From positions 62,001 through 126,000 of the forward strand of contig JBJEVT010000016.1 in NCBI GenBank assembly GCA_051884615.1: a stretch of DNA of 64,000 nucleotides. The letters are read 5' to 3'. Source of the DNA: UBA1724 sp051884615. GTDB taxonomy: Bacteria; Verrucomicrobiota; Lentisphaeria; Oligosphaerales; Oligosphaeraceae. Positions within the stretch are counted from its first letter, which is position 1; each line of letters starts with the position of its first letter. The notes beneath the pieces are model-generated. The model was given only the letters and a program-made list of their open reading frames with translations, did not search any database and had not been told where the DNA came from. Shown in pieces: positions 27,933 through 37,483 of this stretch. Both the position numbers and the translations under genes were made by a program.

Positions 27933-27954
27933 CCCCACGCCCCATTCCCTCATT

Positions 27955-29718
27955 ATGCTACTAGACCCCACGAAACTCGCTGACTGGCAAATCGCCGAGG
28001 CCGCCGAGGCCAACATGAAAACCCCCGCCGCCCTGGCGCGGGACCTGGGACTGCTCCCCGAGGAAATCATCCCCTTCGGACGACAAATCGCACGGGTGGA
28101 CCAGATGGCCGTCCGGAAACGCCTGGCAAACGCCCCCATGGGCAAATATGTGGATGTGACCGCCATCACCCCCACTCCCCTGGGCGAGGGCAAAACCACC
28201 ACCACCATCGGACTGATCCAGGGACTGGCCAAACGGGGACGACGGGTCTCCGGCGCCATCCGCCAACCCTCCGGCGGCCCCACCTTCAACATCAAGGGCT
28301 CCGCCGCCGGCGGGGGATTGGCCCAGTGCATCCCCCTCACCACCTTCTCCATGGGACTCACGGGCGACATCGACAAGATCACCAACGCCCATAATCTGGG
28401 AATGGTCGCCCTCACCAGCCGTATGCAGCACGAGCGAAACTACGACGACGCCCAGCTGGCGAAACGGGGACTCCGGCGGCTGGACATCGATCCCCAGCGG
28501 GTCCAGATGAAGTGGGTCATGGACTTCTGCGCCCAGGCCCTCCGAAACATCACCATCGGACAGGGGGGGAAGATGGACGGATATCCCATGGATTCCGGCT
28601 TCGCCATCTCCGTCTCCAGCGAGCTGATGGCCATCCTCGCCATGGCAAACGACCTGAAGGACCTCCGGGAACGGGTGGGAAAAATCGTGGTGACCTACAG
28701 CCGCGGCGGCAGCCCCGTCACCACCCGCGACCTGGAAGTGGACGGCGCCATGACCGCCTTCCTGGTGGAGGCGCTGAACCCCACCCTCATCTCCACCATC
28801 GAGGGACAGCCCATCCTGGTGCACGCCGGCCCCTTCGCCAACATCGCCATCGGACAAAGCTCCGTCATCGCCGACCAGATCGGCGTGCGCTGCTCCGAAT
28901 ACCATGTCACGGAAAGCGGCTTCGGCAGCGACATCGGCTATGAGAAGTTCGTGGACCTGAAGTGCCGCGCCAGCGGACTGCGCCCCGACGCCGTGGTCAT
29001 CGTGGCGACCATCCGGGCGCTGAAGATGCATGGGGGAGGCCCCGTGGTGAAGCCCGGCGCCAAGCTGGACGAGGTCTATGTGAAGGAAAACCTCCCCCTG
29101 GTGGAGGCGGGTTGCCAGAATCTGCTGGCCCACCTGGAGATCGTCCGGAAATCCGGCGTCCAGCCCGTGGTCTGCCTCAACCACTTCTACACGGACACCG
29201 ACCAGGAGGTGCGCCTGGTGCGCCGCATCTGCGAGGAGGCGGGCGCCCTCACCGCCCTCTCCAAGCACTGGCAGTACGGCGGGGAAGGCGCCCTGGAGCT
29301 GGCGGAGGCGGTGGAGGAAGCCTGCCGACGCCCCAACGCCTTCCAGTATTTCTACCGGGAGGACGCCCCCCTCCGGGAACGCATCCTGGATGTGGCGCGC
29401 CAAGTCTACGGGGCGGACGACATCGAACTGCTCCCCGAAGCCCAGAAAAAGCTGGACCTCTACCAGAACGACCCCGAGACCGCACACCTCCAGGTCTGCA
29501 TGGTCAAAACCCACCTCTCCCTCTCCCACAACCCCGACTGGAAGGGACGCCCCGCCGGATTCACCCTCCCCATCCGGGACATCCTCCTCTACCGGGGCGC
29601 CGGATTCCTGGTGCCCGTCGCCGGAGACATCAAGCTCATGCCCGGCACCTCCTCCGACCCCGCCTTCCGACGGATCGACGTGGACACGGAATCCGGACGA
29701 ATCCACGGACTCTTCTAA
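27955..29718 (+). CDS. fhs: Formate--tetrahydrofolate ligase
   Basis: Makes 10-formyl-THF from formate, ATP and THF, feeding purine and one-carbon metabolism. The 587-residue protein has the ATP loop TPTPLGEGKTTTT and the family blocks RQPSGGPTFNIKGSAAGGG, HAGPFANIAIGQSS and LMPGTSSDPAF. It is slightly longer than the usual 555 or so residues. Start at 27955, preceded by a C/T-rich leader. Purine genes are nearby (purL), but on the other strand. Confidence 0.96.
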   Translation: MLLDPTKLADWQIAEAAEANMKTPAALARDLGLLPEEIIPFGRQIARVDQMAVRKRLANAPMGKYVDVTAITPTPLGEGKTTTTIGLIQGLAKRGRRVSGAIRQPSGGPTFNIKGSAAGGGLAQCIPLTTFSMGLTGDIDKITNAHNLGMVALTSRMQHERNYDDAQLAKRGLRRLDIDPQRVQMKWVMDFCAQALRNITIGQGGKMDGYPMDSGFAISVSSELMAILAMANDLKDLRERVGKIVVTYSRGGSPVTTRDLEVDGAMTAFLVEALNPTLISTIEGQPILVHAGPFANIAIGQSSVIADQIGVRCSEYHVTESGFGSDIGYEKFVDLKCRASGLRPDAVVIVATIRALKMHGGGPVVKPGAKLDEVYVKENLPLVEAGCQNLLAHLEIVRKSGVQPVVCLNHFYTDTDQEVRLVRRICEEAGALTALSKHWQYGGEGALELAEAVEEACRRPNAFQYFYREDAPLRERILDVARQVYGADDIELLPEAQKKLDLYQNDPETAHLQVCMVKTHLSLSHNPDWKGRPAGFTLPIRDILLYRGAGFLVPVAGDIKLMPGTSSDPAFRRIDVDTESGRIHGLF

Positions 29719-29733
29719 CGAAGCCCGCCCCGC

Positions 29734-30114
29734 ATGCCCCCCCTCCTCCTGGCAAACTCCCTCTCCGACGACCTGGCTTTCCAGCCAGAGGGCATCCAGT
29801 GGAGCGCGGACTGGTGGAAACTCCTGATCCTCGCCTTCGCCCTGCTTCTCCTGGTCTTTCTGACCCTGAAGCTGGCCCTCTACATCCTGCGGCTGGTGGG
29901 GGTGGCCCTCTGCCTCGCCTTCGCCGCCGCCGGCGCCTGGTTCTCCTGGCAGATGCTGGCGGAACCGGCAAGGAGCATCCTCCCGGAATCCCTCCACCCC
30001 TATGCGGCGCCACTGGCGGCCTTCGCGGGATTCCTCCTCTGCTTCGGCATGGCGGCCGGCGTCATGTCCCTCCTGCGAAAGCCCGCCCAGCCCCCGCCGG
30101 AGAACAAAAAATGA
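29734..30114 (+). CDS. Small membrane protein of unknown function
   Basis: This 126-residue protein has three likely membrane helices (about residues 30-48, 50-70 and 92-112) and no recognised motif. The final stop overlaps the YigZ start by four bases (ATGA), which supports it as a real, translationally coupled gene. The middle segment between helices two and three carries WFSWQMLAEPAR and is probably periplasmic or at the membrane surface. Confidence 0.7.
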   Translation: MPPLLLANSLSDDLAFQPEGIQWSADWWKLLILAFALLLLVFLTLKLALYILRLVGVALCLAFAAAGAWFSWQMLAEPARSILPESLHPYAAPLAAFAGFLLCFGMAAGVMSLLRKPAQPPPENKK

Positions 30115-30728
30115 CGGAACCCGCCCCATTCCGGGAACTCCAGGAAAGCGCCCCCTACCAGCTGGTGGAGCGCAAATCCCGCTTCCTGGCGGAGCTCTTC
30201 CCCGCCCGCACCCTGGAGGAGGCCCGGGAACGGGTCGCCGACCAGCGGCGAAAGTATCCCGACGCCACCCATGTGGTCCACGCCACCGTCCTGGGGGAGC
30301 GGGGGGAGATCCAGGGATGCTCCGACGACGGGGAGCCGGCGGGCACGGCGGGGCGTCCCGTCCTGGAGATTCTCAAGGGGACCCGGCTCACCCAGGTGGT
30401 GCTTCTGGTCACCCGCTGGTTTGGCGGCACCAAGCTGGGCACGGGAGGATTGGTCCATGCCTACGGGGACGCCGCCCGGGGGGTTCTGGCCTCCGCGGTG
30501 ACGCGCCCCCGGATTCCCACCGTGCGCGGCTCCTTCTCCCTGCCCTTCTCCCTGGCGGAGCTGGGGCGGCGCACGCTGCCGGACCACGCCTTCACCCTGG
30601 AGAAGGAGGAATTTTCCGCCCAAGGCGTCACCTTCCACGGCTCCCTTCCCGCCGAAAACGCCCCCGCTCTGGAGAAGTTCCTCCGGGAGCTCACCCGGGG
30701 CAAGACCGGTTTCCAACTCTCCTCCTGA
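30111..30728 (+). CDS. YigZ/IMPACT-family protein
   Basis: The 205-residue protein has the family hallmark CSDDGEPAGTAGRP (about residues 65-78) followed by VTRWFGGTKLGTGGLVHAYG, and a ferredoxin-like C-terminal domain. Members are linked to translation regulation (IMPACT in eukaryotes), but the bacterial role is uncertain. The ATG overlaps the preceding stop. Confidence 0.88.
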   Translation: MTEPAPFRELQESAPYQLVERKSRFLAELFPARTLEEARERVADQRRKYPDATHVVHATVLGERGEIQGCSDDGEPAGTAGRPVLEILKGTRLTQVVLLVTRWFGGTKLGTGGLVHAYGDAARGVLASAVTRPRIPTVRGSFSLPFSLAELGRRTLPDHAFTLEKEEFSAQGVTFHGSLPAENAPALEKFLRELTRGKTGFQLSS

Positions 30729-30771
30729 TTCCCCCCCTCCCCTCCACCCCAACCCAGCGCCGGAGACCCCT

Positions 30772-31821
30772 ATGGGAACCCCCCTGCTCTCCATCATCAT
30801 CCCCCTGTCCGATTCCGTCCCCCAGGAGTTGCACCGCAATCTCTCCACTGTGGCCGCCAATCTGACTCCCGCCTGCGAGGTGCTGGGTCTCGCCTGGGGA
30901 TGCCCCCCGGAGACCCAGGAGGCATTCCGGCGAAGCTTCCAGGATTTCCCCCATATCCGCCTGGAGACCGCCCCGCGGGAAACCACCGCCGGCGCCCTCT
31001 TCAACCTGGGCATCCGGCAGGCCCAGGGACGCTATCTCATGTTCATGGAGCCGGAAAACGAGATGACGCCCACCACCGTGGAGAGAATCCAGGCGCTCCT
31101 GAATGAAAAACCCACCCTGGATCTCATGATCATGACCGCCGTCATCGGACGGATGGACGACGAGATGTATTTCGTGCCCGAGGACACCATCCGCTCCTTC
31201 CCCGGCTTGAACGAGGGCTCCGGCATGCGCCTCCTGGAAAAGCTGGGGGAGCTGGGAACCCCCCTGCGCTGCGAAAGCTTCCTGGGATGCTACCGCAGGG
31301 ATTTCCTGCTCCAGCACCAGCTGCTGGCAGACGAGGCCACCCTGGACCAGGTGGACCTCACCTGGACGCCCCGGGTCTATCTGGCCGCCCGCCACTGCTC
31401 CACCATGCAACGCCTCCTCCCCTCCTTCTGGTGCGTGAGAAAACCCCACGCCTGGCGGGAACGCCATCAGAGCATGGCCCTGGAGGCCCTCCCCCACGCC
31501 ATCCTCTCCCTGGTGCGCTTCTACCAGGAACACCACCGGGAAATGCCCGCCCTGGCACGGAAAGCCTGGGCAATCACCACCCTGGCCCCCATCGTGGGAA
31601 AGGTCTTCCGCCAGCATCCGGAGGAACGGAAAATCTCCGACGCCGACCAGAGAAAAATCCTGGAGACCCTGTGGAACACCCCCGACACGCGGGAGACGCT
31701 CCTGCAAATGGAACGCTTCCTCCCCGCCTCCCAGCGCACCTTCTGCCGCCTTCTTCGCCTCTTCACCCGGACCGGCGTCGCCTGGCCCGCCAAATTCTGG
31801 CAGGGCAAAATCCTGGGCTAG
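30772..31821 (+). CDS. Divergent glycosyltransferase family 2-like protein
   Basis: The 349-residue protein starts with LLSIIIPLSDSVPQELHRNL, the GT-A opening of family 2 transferases, and has the AGALFNLGIRQAQGRYLMFMEPENEM segment where a DxD motif is normally found. Here it reads EPENE, so metal binding may be altered or it may not be catalytic. Probably acts on cell-surface glycans, given the nearby GT9 gene. Last gene of the run; a hairpin follows. Confidence 0.7.
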   Translation: MGTPLLSIIIPLSDSVPQELHRNLSTVAANLTPACEVLGLAWGCPPETQEAFRRSFQDFPHIRLETAPRETTAGALFNLGIRQAQGRYLMFMEPENEMTPTTVERIQALLNEKPTLDLMIMTAVIGRMDDEMYFVPEDTIRSFPGLNEGSGMRLLEKLGELGTPLRCESFLGCYRRDFLLQHQLLADEATLDQVDLTWTPRVYLAARHCSTMQRLLPSFWCVRKPHAWRERHQSMALEALPHAILSLVRFYQEHHREMPALARKAWAITTLAPIVGKVFRQHPEERKISDADQRKILETLWNTPDTRETLLQMERFLPASQRTFCRLLRLFTRTGVAWPAKFWQGKILG

Positions 31822-31862
31822 CCCCCGCCCCTGAAAACCTATCCCCCCCCACGGAGGCGAAA

Positions 31863-31897
31863 AGAGGCGGACCCACGGGACCGAACCGCCCGCCTCT
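31863..31897. terminator. Hairpin between convergent genes
   Basis: AGAGGCGG (31863-31870) pairs with CCGCCTCT (31890-31897) between the stops of the converging genes at 31821 and 31918. No T-tract is present, so it may act in either direction only weakly. Confidence 0.45.
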
Positions 31898-31917
31898 CCC
31901 CGGATGCCGAAGAAACC

Positions 31918-33249
31918 CTATGCGCCGACGCCGCCGGAGACCGAGGAGGCGGCACGCATTCTCGCCACCTCCATCTGCAAAGAGGCAAATTTCTGGGTCA
32001 GCTCCGCCTTCGACGCCTGCAACGCCTGGATCTCCGCCTGGCTGGCCTGGATCCGCTCCTCCGCAATCTGGCGAAAATGCTCCTCCATGATCCGTTCCTT
32101 CTCCTGAAGGAAACGCTCCTTCTGCTCCAGGGAGGCCTTGGACACCTCCAGCTCCCCCTCCTTCTTCACAAACTCCTGCTCCCGACGCATCAACTCCCGC
32201 TTCTGCTCCAGCAAAGCCTGGGACTCCGCCGCCAGCGCCGTCCGTCTCTCCTGGATGTCCGTCGTCAACCCCTCCAGCATCTTGTTCCGGGCCTCCGACA
32301 GGGCAGACTGCCAATCCTGCAGAAAGGCCGCACATTGGACATTGGCTTGACGCTGCAGCTCCACCACCCCCTTGGCGCTCTCGTTCCGCTCCTCCTGAAT
32401 CTGCGCCAGCATGGCCTCCCGCTCCTTCGCAAAGCCGGCCTCCGCCACCGCCTCCCGATTCTGCACCGCCTCCATCCGGCAGGCTAAATCATTCTCCATG
32501 CGCTCCAGGTTGAGACGACGCTGGGACAACTCCTCCGCCATCTTCTTCAACGTCTCCTCCTGCTGGGCAAGACGAGCCTTCGCCGCCCCGAACTCCTCCA
32601 GCATCCGGGAACGCTCCCCCGTCAACCCCTGGCGCACCTCCGCCTCCCGCACCGACAACGCCATCTCCCGCTTGTTCAAGGCATCCTCCCGCTGCGCCAA
32701 CGCCTCCTTCTCCTTCAGCATCTCCCCCTGCAACCCCTCGAACTTCTCCTTCAACGCCGCCCCAAGACGCTGGAAATCCGCCAGCAACTTCTGATCCTGC
32801 AAGGCGAAATTCTGGTTGAACTCCTCCTGCATCGCCAAAATCCGCTGGGCCTTCCCGTCCAACTCCCCCTTCAAATTCCGGAGGGGCTGCATCTGCTCCT
32901 CCAAAGAGGCGGCGAAGGAGGCACGGGCATCGCACTCCAGAGCCACCACCCGCTTCTCCCGCTCCGTCAAATCCTTCTCCTTCTCCAGAAAACGCTGCGC
33001 CGCCTCCTGATAGCTGGCCACCGCCTGCCCCAGGGTCTCCCGCTCCAACGCCAGATTCTTCAACTGCTCCTGATACAACGCCTCCAGATCACTCCGGGTC
33101 ATGATGGAGGCCCCGAGATTCCCCAGATCCTGAAACCGGACCGTCAACTCATTCTGCTGACTCTGCAGAAGAGTCTTGATCTCCGTGTACTTCGCCTCCA
33201 CCTGCGCCTCGCGCTGACGCAACTCCTTGTCGCTCGTGAACCACCCCAT
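31918..33249 (-). CDS. Long coiled-coil protein of unknown function
   Basis: The 443-residue protein starts MGWFTSDKELRQREAQVEAK and is almost entirely heptad-rich Glu/Gln/Lys/Arg/Leu helix (about residues 10-420), with no membrane segment or signal. The leading MGWF could be a short membrane or partner-binding motif. It is separated from tRNA-Pro on the other strand by 233 bp and has no operon partner. Possibly a cytoplasmic scaffold or filament protein; I do not recognise the family. Confidence 0.75.
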   Translation of the reverse strand: MGWFTSDKELRQREAQVEAKYTEIKTLLQSQQNELTVRFQDLGNLGASIMTRSDLEALYQEQLKNLALERETLGQAVASYQEAAQRFLEKEKDLTEREKRVVALECDARASFAASLEEQMQPLRNLKGELDGKAQRILAMQEEFNQNFALQDQKLLADFQRLGAALKEKFEGLQGEMLKEKEALAQREDALNKREMALSVREAEVRQGLTGERSRMLEEFGAAKARLAQQEETLKKMAEELSQRRLNLERMENDLACRMEAVQNREAVAEAGFAKEREAMLAQIQEERNESAKGVVELQRQANVQCAAFLQDWQSALSEARNKMLEGLTTDIQERRTALAAESQALLEQKRELMRREQEFVKKEGELEVSKASLEQKERFLQEKERIMEEHFRQIAEERIQASQAEIQALQASKAELTQKFASLQMEVARMRAASSVSGGVGA

Positions 33250-33482
33250 GTGACTCCGTCTCCTCCGTGCCTGAACACCCAAAACCACTGCGCCACACCC
33301 GCCTCGCCCCCCTAAATCCGGCAGGGACGCATACCAGGCTTAATGTAAGCGACACCCCAACGCCCTGCTCCCTCCGCCCCCGGGAAATCCTTCCCCGATT
33401 TTTGCCCCGGACCCTTGCAATCCTCCCCCACGCCACTATAGTAACCCACGCTTCCCGAAAAACCGGGGGCACAACACCACGT

Positions 33483-33560
33483 CGGGACGTAGCGCAGCCT
33501 GGTTAGCGCGTTTGTCTGGGGGACAAAAGGTCGAGAGTTCGAATCTCTCCGTCCCGACCA
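33483..33560 (+). tRNA. tRNA-Pro (anticodon GGG)
   Basis: Acceptor stem CGGGACG/CGTCCCG, D arm, anticodon stem TTTGT/ACAAA with loop CTGGGGG (anticodon GGG at 33518-33520), T loop TTCGAAT and encoded CCA. It stands at the left edge of the accessory region and is followed by its own terminator. Confidence 0.95.
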
Positions 33561-33573
33561 TCCGATTTACCAC

Positions 33574-33608
33574 AAGGCACTTGGGTCATCATCCAAGTGC
33601 CTTTTTTT
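33574..33608 (+). terminator. Terminator of tRNA-Pro
   Basis: An 11-bp stem (AAGGCACTTGG with CCAAGTGCCTT) closes an eight-base loop and runs into a run of seven T residues. Confidence 0.92.
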
Positions 33609-34021
33609 GTTCGGCAGGTCCCCGAAAACGCCACGCCATGGCCGCCCCCCGCTTCCGTGGACGGGGGCGACAAGGTGGACGGCCATCCGGATGTTCAGGG
33701 GAAGGTTGCGCAAGTGCCTGTGGGAGTTGGAATGATGAGTTTGCTGATTGGACATGGTTGCTCCTGGTTGAATCGGTTGTCGCGCCCCTTGTGGACGCTG
33801 ACAATGATCTGCCATCGCTTCGGACCAAAGCAAGTCACAATCACGAAAGAAACGGAGGCAGGACGAAGAATCTCAGCCTTTCAGATTTCCGACGGCAGAA
33901 GTCCACAATCGATTTTGCGCCTTCGGACTGGAAAAAAAGCCAACGACAGGCCATCTTAACACCTGTTACACGCAGATAATGTGATATTTTGCACAAAAAC
34001 CGCACGAAATAGGTGTTTTCT
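33609..34021. other. Gene-free spacer between tRNA-Pro and the DUF4143 ATPase
   Basis: I see no convincing gene. A minus-strand frame starting at 33769 has a good AGGAG box and 60-odd codons, but its product matches nothing I know. The last 60 bp before 34022 turn AT-rich, consistent with a promoter for the ATPase gene. Confidence 0.4.
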
Positions 34022-35368
34022 ATGATTTACAGGACGATACTTGACGAACTGAAGGCCTGGAAGGACTCGACGGACCGGAAGCCGCTGCTGCTCAAGGGGG
34101 CGCGGCAGATCGGCAAGACCTGGGCGATGGAGCGCTTCGGCCGCGACAACTTCGAGTTCACCGCGAAATTCGACTTCGACGAGACGCAGGAACTCTGCGG
34201 CGTCTTCGAGCGGACGCGGGACGTGGGACGTCTGCTGAAGGAGCTTGTGCTCTACACGGATGTCCCGCTGGAGGCTGGCCGCACGCTGATTGTGCTGGAC
34301 GAGATACAGGCCTGCGAGGCGGCTCTGAACAGCCTGAAGTATTTCTGCGAGAACGCGCCGGAGTACCACGTGGTGGCGGCTGGCTCGCTGCTCGGCGTGG
34401 CGGTGAAGAAAAAGAAGATGAAAGTGCCCGTCGGGAAGGCAACCATCCTCACGATGCGTCCTGTGACCTTCTCCGAGTTCCTGCGCACCTCGGACGAGCG
34501 CACATGGAAATACATCAACGAACTGGATGAAATCAGACATCTGCCCGAGATCATCATGAGCAAACTGGAGCTGGAGTACAGACGCTACCTTGTCTGCGGA
34601 GGGATGCCGGAGGCGGCGACTGCCCTGCTGGAGAACCGCGGAACGGCGCGGGTCGACAAGGTGCTCCAGGACATCCTCGACCTGTACGAGCTGGATTTCG
34701 CGAAATACGCGGATGCGCGGGAGATTCCGCGCATCCACGCGGTCTGGAACTCGCTTCCGTCCCAGCTGGCGAAGGAGAACAGGAAGTTCCTGTACAATGT
34801 CGTCAAGCCCGGCGCACGCGCCAGGGACTATGAGGACGCTCTGCTTTGGCTTGAGGAGGCGGGCATTGTCCAGAGGTGCTTCAACATCAGCCGTCCAGGA
34901 ATCCCCCTGAACGCCTACAGGGACGTCTCCGCCTTCAAGGTCTATGCCTGCGACTGCGGCCTTCTGCGCCGCCTCGCCAGGGTTTCCCCCGAGGTGATCC
35001 TCGGCGGCAATGCAAACTACACGGAGTTCCGCGGCGCGCTTGCCGAGAACGCGGTGCTTCAGTCTCTGCTCCCGCAGTGCGAGGACACGCCGTACTACTG
35101 GAGCGCCGATGGCCGCGCCGAGGGGGATTTTCTGCTTCCGCTGCCGACGGAAAACGTCCCGGCGGAGGTCAAGTCGGAACGTCGAATCAGCGGCAAGAGC
35201 CTGTCCGTGTACGCGAAGAAGTACAAGCCGTCACGACGTGTCAGGTTCTCGATGAACAACCTCCAGCAGAACGACGGCCTGCTGAGCTGTCCGCTTCCCA
35301 TGGCGGACTGGGCCCTAAGGCTGCTTGCCATTTGCCCGCCATCCATGCCAGACACAGGGGAACAATGA
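34022..35368 (+). CDS. AAA_14/DUF4143 ATP-binding protein
   Basis: The 448-residue protein has Walker A GARQIGKTWAM (near residue 30), Walker B LIVLDEIQ (near 95), the AAA_14 motif AGSLLGVAV, and a C-terminal DUF4143 domain with the nuclease-like pattern NYTEFRGALAENAVLQSLL...AEVKSE. Proteins of this type are widespread in anaerobe genomes and often lie in accessory regions; their function is unproven. Start at 34022 (or GTG at 34013). It lies 312 bp before rtcB, so it may or may not belong to the same system. Confidence 0.85.
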   Translation: MIYRTILDELKAWKDSTDRKPLLLKGARQIGKTWAMERFGRDNFEFTAKFDFDETQELCGVFERTRDVGRLLKELVLYTDVPLEAGRTLIVLDEIQACEAALNSLKYFCENAPEYHVVAAGSLLGVAVKKKKMKVPVGKATILTMRPVTFSEFLRTSDERTWKYINELDEIRHLPEIIMSKLELEYRRYLVCGGMPEAATALLENRGTARVDKVLQDILDLYELDFAKYADAREIPRIHAVWNSLPSQLAKENRKFLYNVVKPGARARDYEDALLWLEEAGIVQRCFNISRPGIPLNAYRDVSAFKVYACDCGLLRRLARVSPEVILGGNANYTEFRGALAENAVLQSLLPQCEDTPYYWSADGRAEGDFLLPLPTENVPAEVKSERRISGKSLSVYAKKYKPSRRVRFSMNNLQQNDGLLSCPLPMADWALRLLAICPPSMPDTGEQ

Positions 35369-35679
35369 AGATACTCTGCCATTCAGACCATATATGACAA
35401 GACCAAGGCAGACGATGTCCTCCAGAAAACTGTACGGCAGCTGAACTCGTCCACGGGGACGTGGTGCGATGGGCGGCAGGGGTGGAGCGCCTGCGGCGAA
35501 AACAGGGACGCTGCCGCTTCCCCACGGAACACACAGAGAGGCCCTGCGGGGACACGGAGACCCGATCAAGGAAGGCATTCTCCCAACGCCACGTCGTGGC
35601 GATGTCCGGAAAGCACGAGTTCTAGCGGGAATTAGGAACGAAAAGAGAGAAAAGAAACACATCCTGTGGAGAGAAAGAG
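35369..35679. other. Intergenic region upstream of rtcB
   Basis: No gene is seen. It contains a degenerate inverted piece (35500-35550) of the CGGCAGCG/CTCTGTG dispersed repeat. A GG-N10-GC arrangement (near 35474) only weakly resembles a sigma-54 promoter and is not called. Confidence 0.35.
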
Positions 35680-36885
35680 ATGAAGTGGATCAAGAGCGAA
35701 GAGCAGTATCGGATTCCCATCAAGAGTTGGTGCGAGCGCCCGGACGACGGGGCGCTCCAGCAGGCGGCGAATCTGGCACGCCATCCCGCCCTGGTGCGCC
35801 ATGTGGCGTTGATGCCGGATTGTCATATTGGCTATGGCATGCCCATAGGCGGCGTCATCGCCGCGGACAACGCCGTGTTGCCCAGCGCCGTTGGCGTCGA
35901 CATCGGCTGTGGCATGGTGGCGGTGCAGACCAATGTTCCCGCCGAACGCCTTTCCGACATGGGGGAGCGCAGGGCCATACAGGAGAAGCTCAAGAAGCGC
36001 ATCCCGGTGGGCGAAGGCGTCTCCCATCCTCGGCCCCAGGAATGGGAGGGCTTTGAACGCTATCTGGATCTCAACGGCGCGGTATGCGACTTCCCCAACA
36101 TCCTCGACCGGCACAATCTGGGAACCCTGGGTGGCGGAAATCACTTCGTGGAGCTTCAAAAGTCCGACGACGGCTTCCTCTGGATGATGATTCACTCCGG
36201 CAGCCGCAATCTAGGACACCGTGTGGAAAAGCACTATCAGGCAGTGGCGAAGAAGCTGAACGAGTCCTTCCGCGTGGCGCTCCCCGATTCGAATCTCCCC
36301 TTCCTCCCCATGGACATCCCGGAAGGCAACGACTACTTCCGCGACATGTCCTTTGCCCTGGAATACGCCCTGGAAAACCGCCGGCGCATGATGGAGATTT
36401 TCAAGGAGACTCTGGCAGATGCCATCCCGGAAACCGAGTTCTTGCAGGAAATCAACATCCATCACAACTACGCGGCATTGGAGTTTCATCAAGGCAGGAA
36501 TCTGTACATCCACCGCAAGGGAGCCACCAGCGCCAGGGAAGGGGAGATCGGCATCATCCCGGGCTCCATGGGCACCGCCAGCTACATCGTGCGGGGGCTG
36601 GGAAACGAGGAGTCCTTCACCAGCTGCTCCCATGGCGCGGGACGCTCCATGAGCCGACTCGCCGCCAGCACGAATCTCACCAGGGAAGAATGTGATGCCG
36701 CCATGGAGGGAATCGTCTTCGAGCGCTGGAAAAAAGCCAGAGGTTTCGACAAGGTGGAGAAGGGGCTTCTCGACCTTTCAGAGGCGCCGCAAGCCTACAA
36801 GCCGATTGACGATGTGATCGCCGCAGAAGCGGATCTCGTGGAGCCCCTGGTGCGCCTGGTGCCTCTGGCCGTGCTGAAAGGGTGA
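35680..36885 (+). CDS. rtcB: RNA ligase RtcB (3'-phosphate/2',3'-cyclic phosphate RNA ligase)
   Basis: RtcB joins RNA ends bearing 2',3'-cyclic or 3'-phosphate to 5'-OH, using GTP and manganese, to repair cleaved tRNA and similar RNA. All key sites are present in the 401-residue protein: VDIGCGM (Asp74, Cys77), GTLGGGNHF (near 150), HSGSRNLG, HRKGATSAREG, and the guanylylated His in SCSHGAGR (His318). It is a bacterial short-form RtcB. A purine-rich GGAGAGAAAGAG sequence precedes the ATG. No RtcA or archease is seen. Sigma-54 control by RtcR is the classical arrangement; here another activator lies downstream. Confidence 0.95.
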   Translation: MKWIKSEEQYRIPIKSWCERPDDGALQQAANLARHPALVRHVALMPDCHIGYGMPIGGVIAADNAVLPSAVGVDIGCGMVAVQTNVPAERLSDMGERRAIQEKLKKRIPVGEGVSHPRPQEWEGFERYLDLNGAVCDFPNILDRHNLGTLGGGNHFVELQKSDDGFLWMMIHSGSRNLGHRVEKHYQAVAKKLNESFRVALPDSNLPFLPMDIPEGNDYFRDMSFALEYALENRRRMMEIFKETLADAIPETEFLQEINIHHNYAALEFHQGRNLYIHRKGATSAREGEIGIIPGSMGTASYIVRGLGNEESFTSCSHGAGRSMSRLAASTNLTREECDAAMEGIVFERWKKARGFDKVEKGLLDLSEAPQAYKPIDDVIAAEADLVEPLVRLVPLAVLKG

Positions 36886-37375
36886 CGCCACGCCGTTTCC
36901 TCGGCGCGGAAAACAGGAAGAATCCCCCCTCCCCACAAGAACCCGGCAGGATATTCTCTCCCCGGGGGAATCCAAGGGCTAGATGGGCTAGGGAATCCAG
37001 GGAATCCAGGGTATCTGGGGCATCTGGGGGGGGCCGCAGGCGCCGACCTGTGCTCTGTGTTGAAGCGGCAGCGCCCTCTGTGTCATCCGGGGTGGGCCGC
37101 AGGCGCCGACCTGTGCTCTGTGTTGAAGCGGCAGCGCCCTCTGTGTGCTCTGTGTTGAAGCGGCAGCGCCCTCACGACGCCCCCGCGCCGACGCCCATCG
37201 CGGAGAAACATGAGGCCTGCGGCTATGTCACGAGGGAGGAACTCGCCATCGTCAGCCGGTGGACACGGAAATATCATCGGCAGTGGGAAGGGTAGCTGCC
37301 CCTGTGGATGGAAATTCCATCCACCCATCAATATTTTACCAGTTGTATTTAATATACTGCCAGTCATAAACCTTC
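36886..37375. repeat. Repeat-rich spacer; 63-bp direct repeat at 37031-37173
   Basis: A 63-bp unit (37031-37093) is repeated at 37094-37146 and a third partial copy follows (37146-37173). Each holds the core TGTGTTGAAGCGGCAGCGCC. Related copies are at 42562-42592 and 45301-45376. 36945-37020 has short repeats of GAATCCAGG, and the block 36950-36985 recurs at 44900-44935. No gene is seen. Confidence 0.75.
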
Positions 37376-37391
37376 CTGAAATCATTTTCAG
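37376..37391 (+). promoter_or_regulatory. Perfect 16-bp palindrome, candidate activator binding site
   Basis: CTGAAATCATTTTCAG is a perfect inverted repeat about 25 bp upstream of the sigma-54 promoter. The half GAAATCAT recurs at 39757-39764 upstream of the second sigma-54 promoter. It is a plausible site for the sigma-54 activator encoded at 40312-41790; no binding data. Confidence 0.45.
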
Positions 37392-37414
37392 CTCGTCACA
37401 CTATTGGATATAGG

Positions 37415-37431
37415 TTGGCACATTGATTGCT
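37415..37431 (+). promoter_or_regulatory. Sigma-54 promoter of the AAA+ gene
   Basis: TTGGCACATTGATTGCT matches the sigma-54 consensus (TGGCAC-N5-TTGC) perfectly, with GG at 37417-37418 and GC at 37429-37430. The AAA+ start codon lies 53 bp after the -12 element. Confidence 0.88.
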
Positions 37432-37483
37432 TTGTGAGCAGTTCCCGAAACTTTTTTCACCAAAAACAACAAGGAGCGACGTC

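Noticed and set aside
33567..33979. Small open frames on both strands after tRNA-Pro.
   Set aside because: No recognisable family or conserved pattern; one overlaps the tRNA and its terminator, and the one with an AGGAG box (start at 33769) has no support beyond that.
35465..35485. A GG-N10-GC pattern upstream of rtcB as a sigma-54 promoter.
   Set aside because: Only the four invariant bases fit; TGGCAC and TTGC are absent and the GC-rich context makes a chance match likely.
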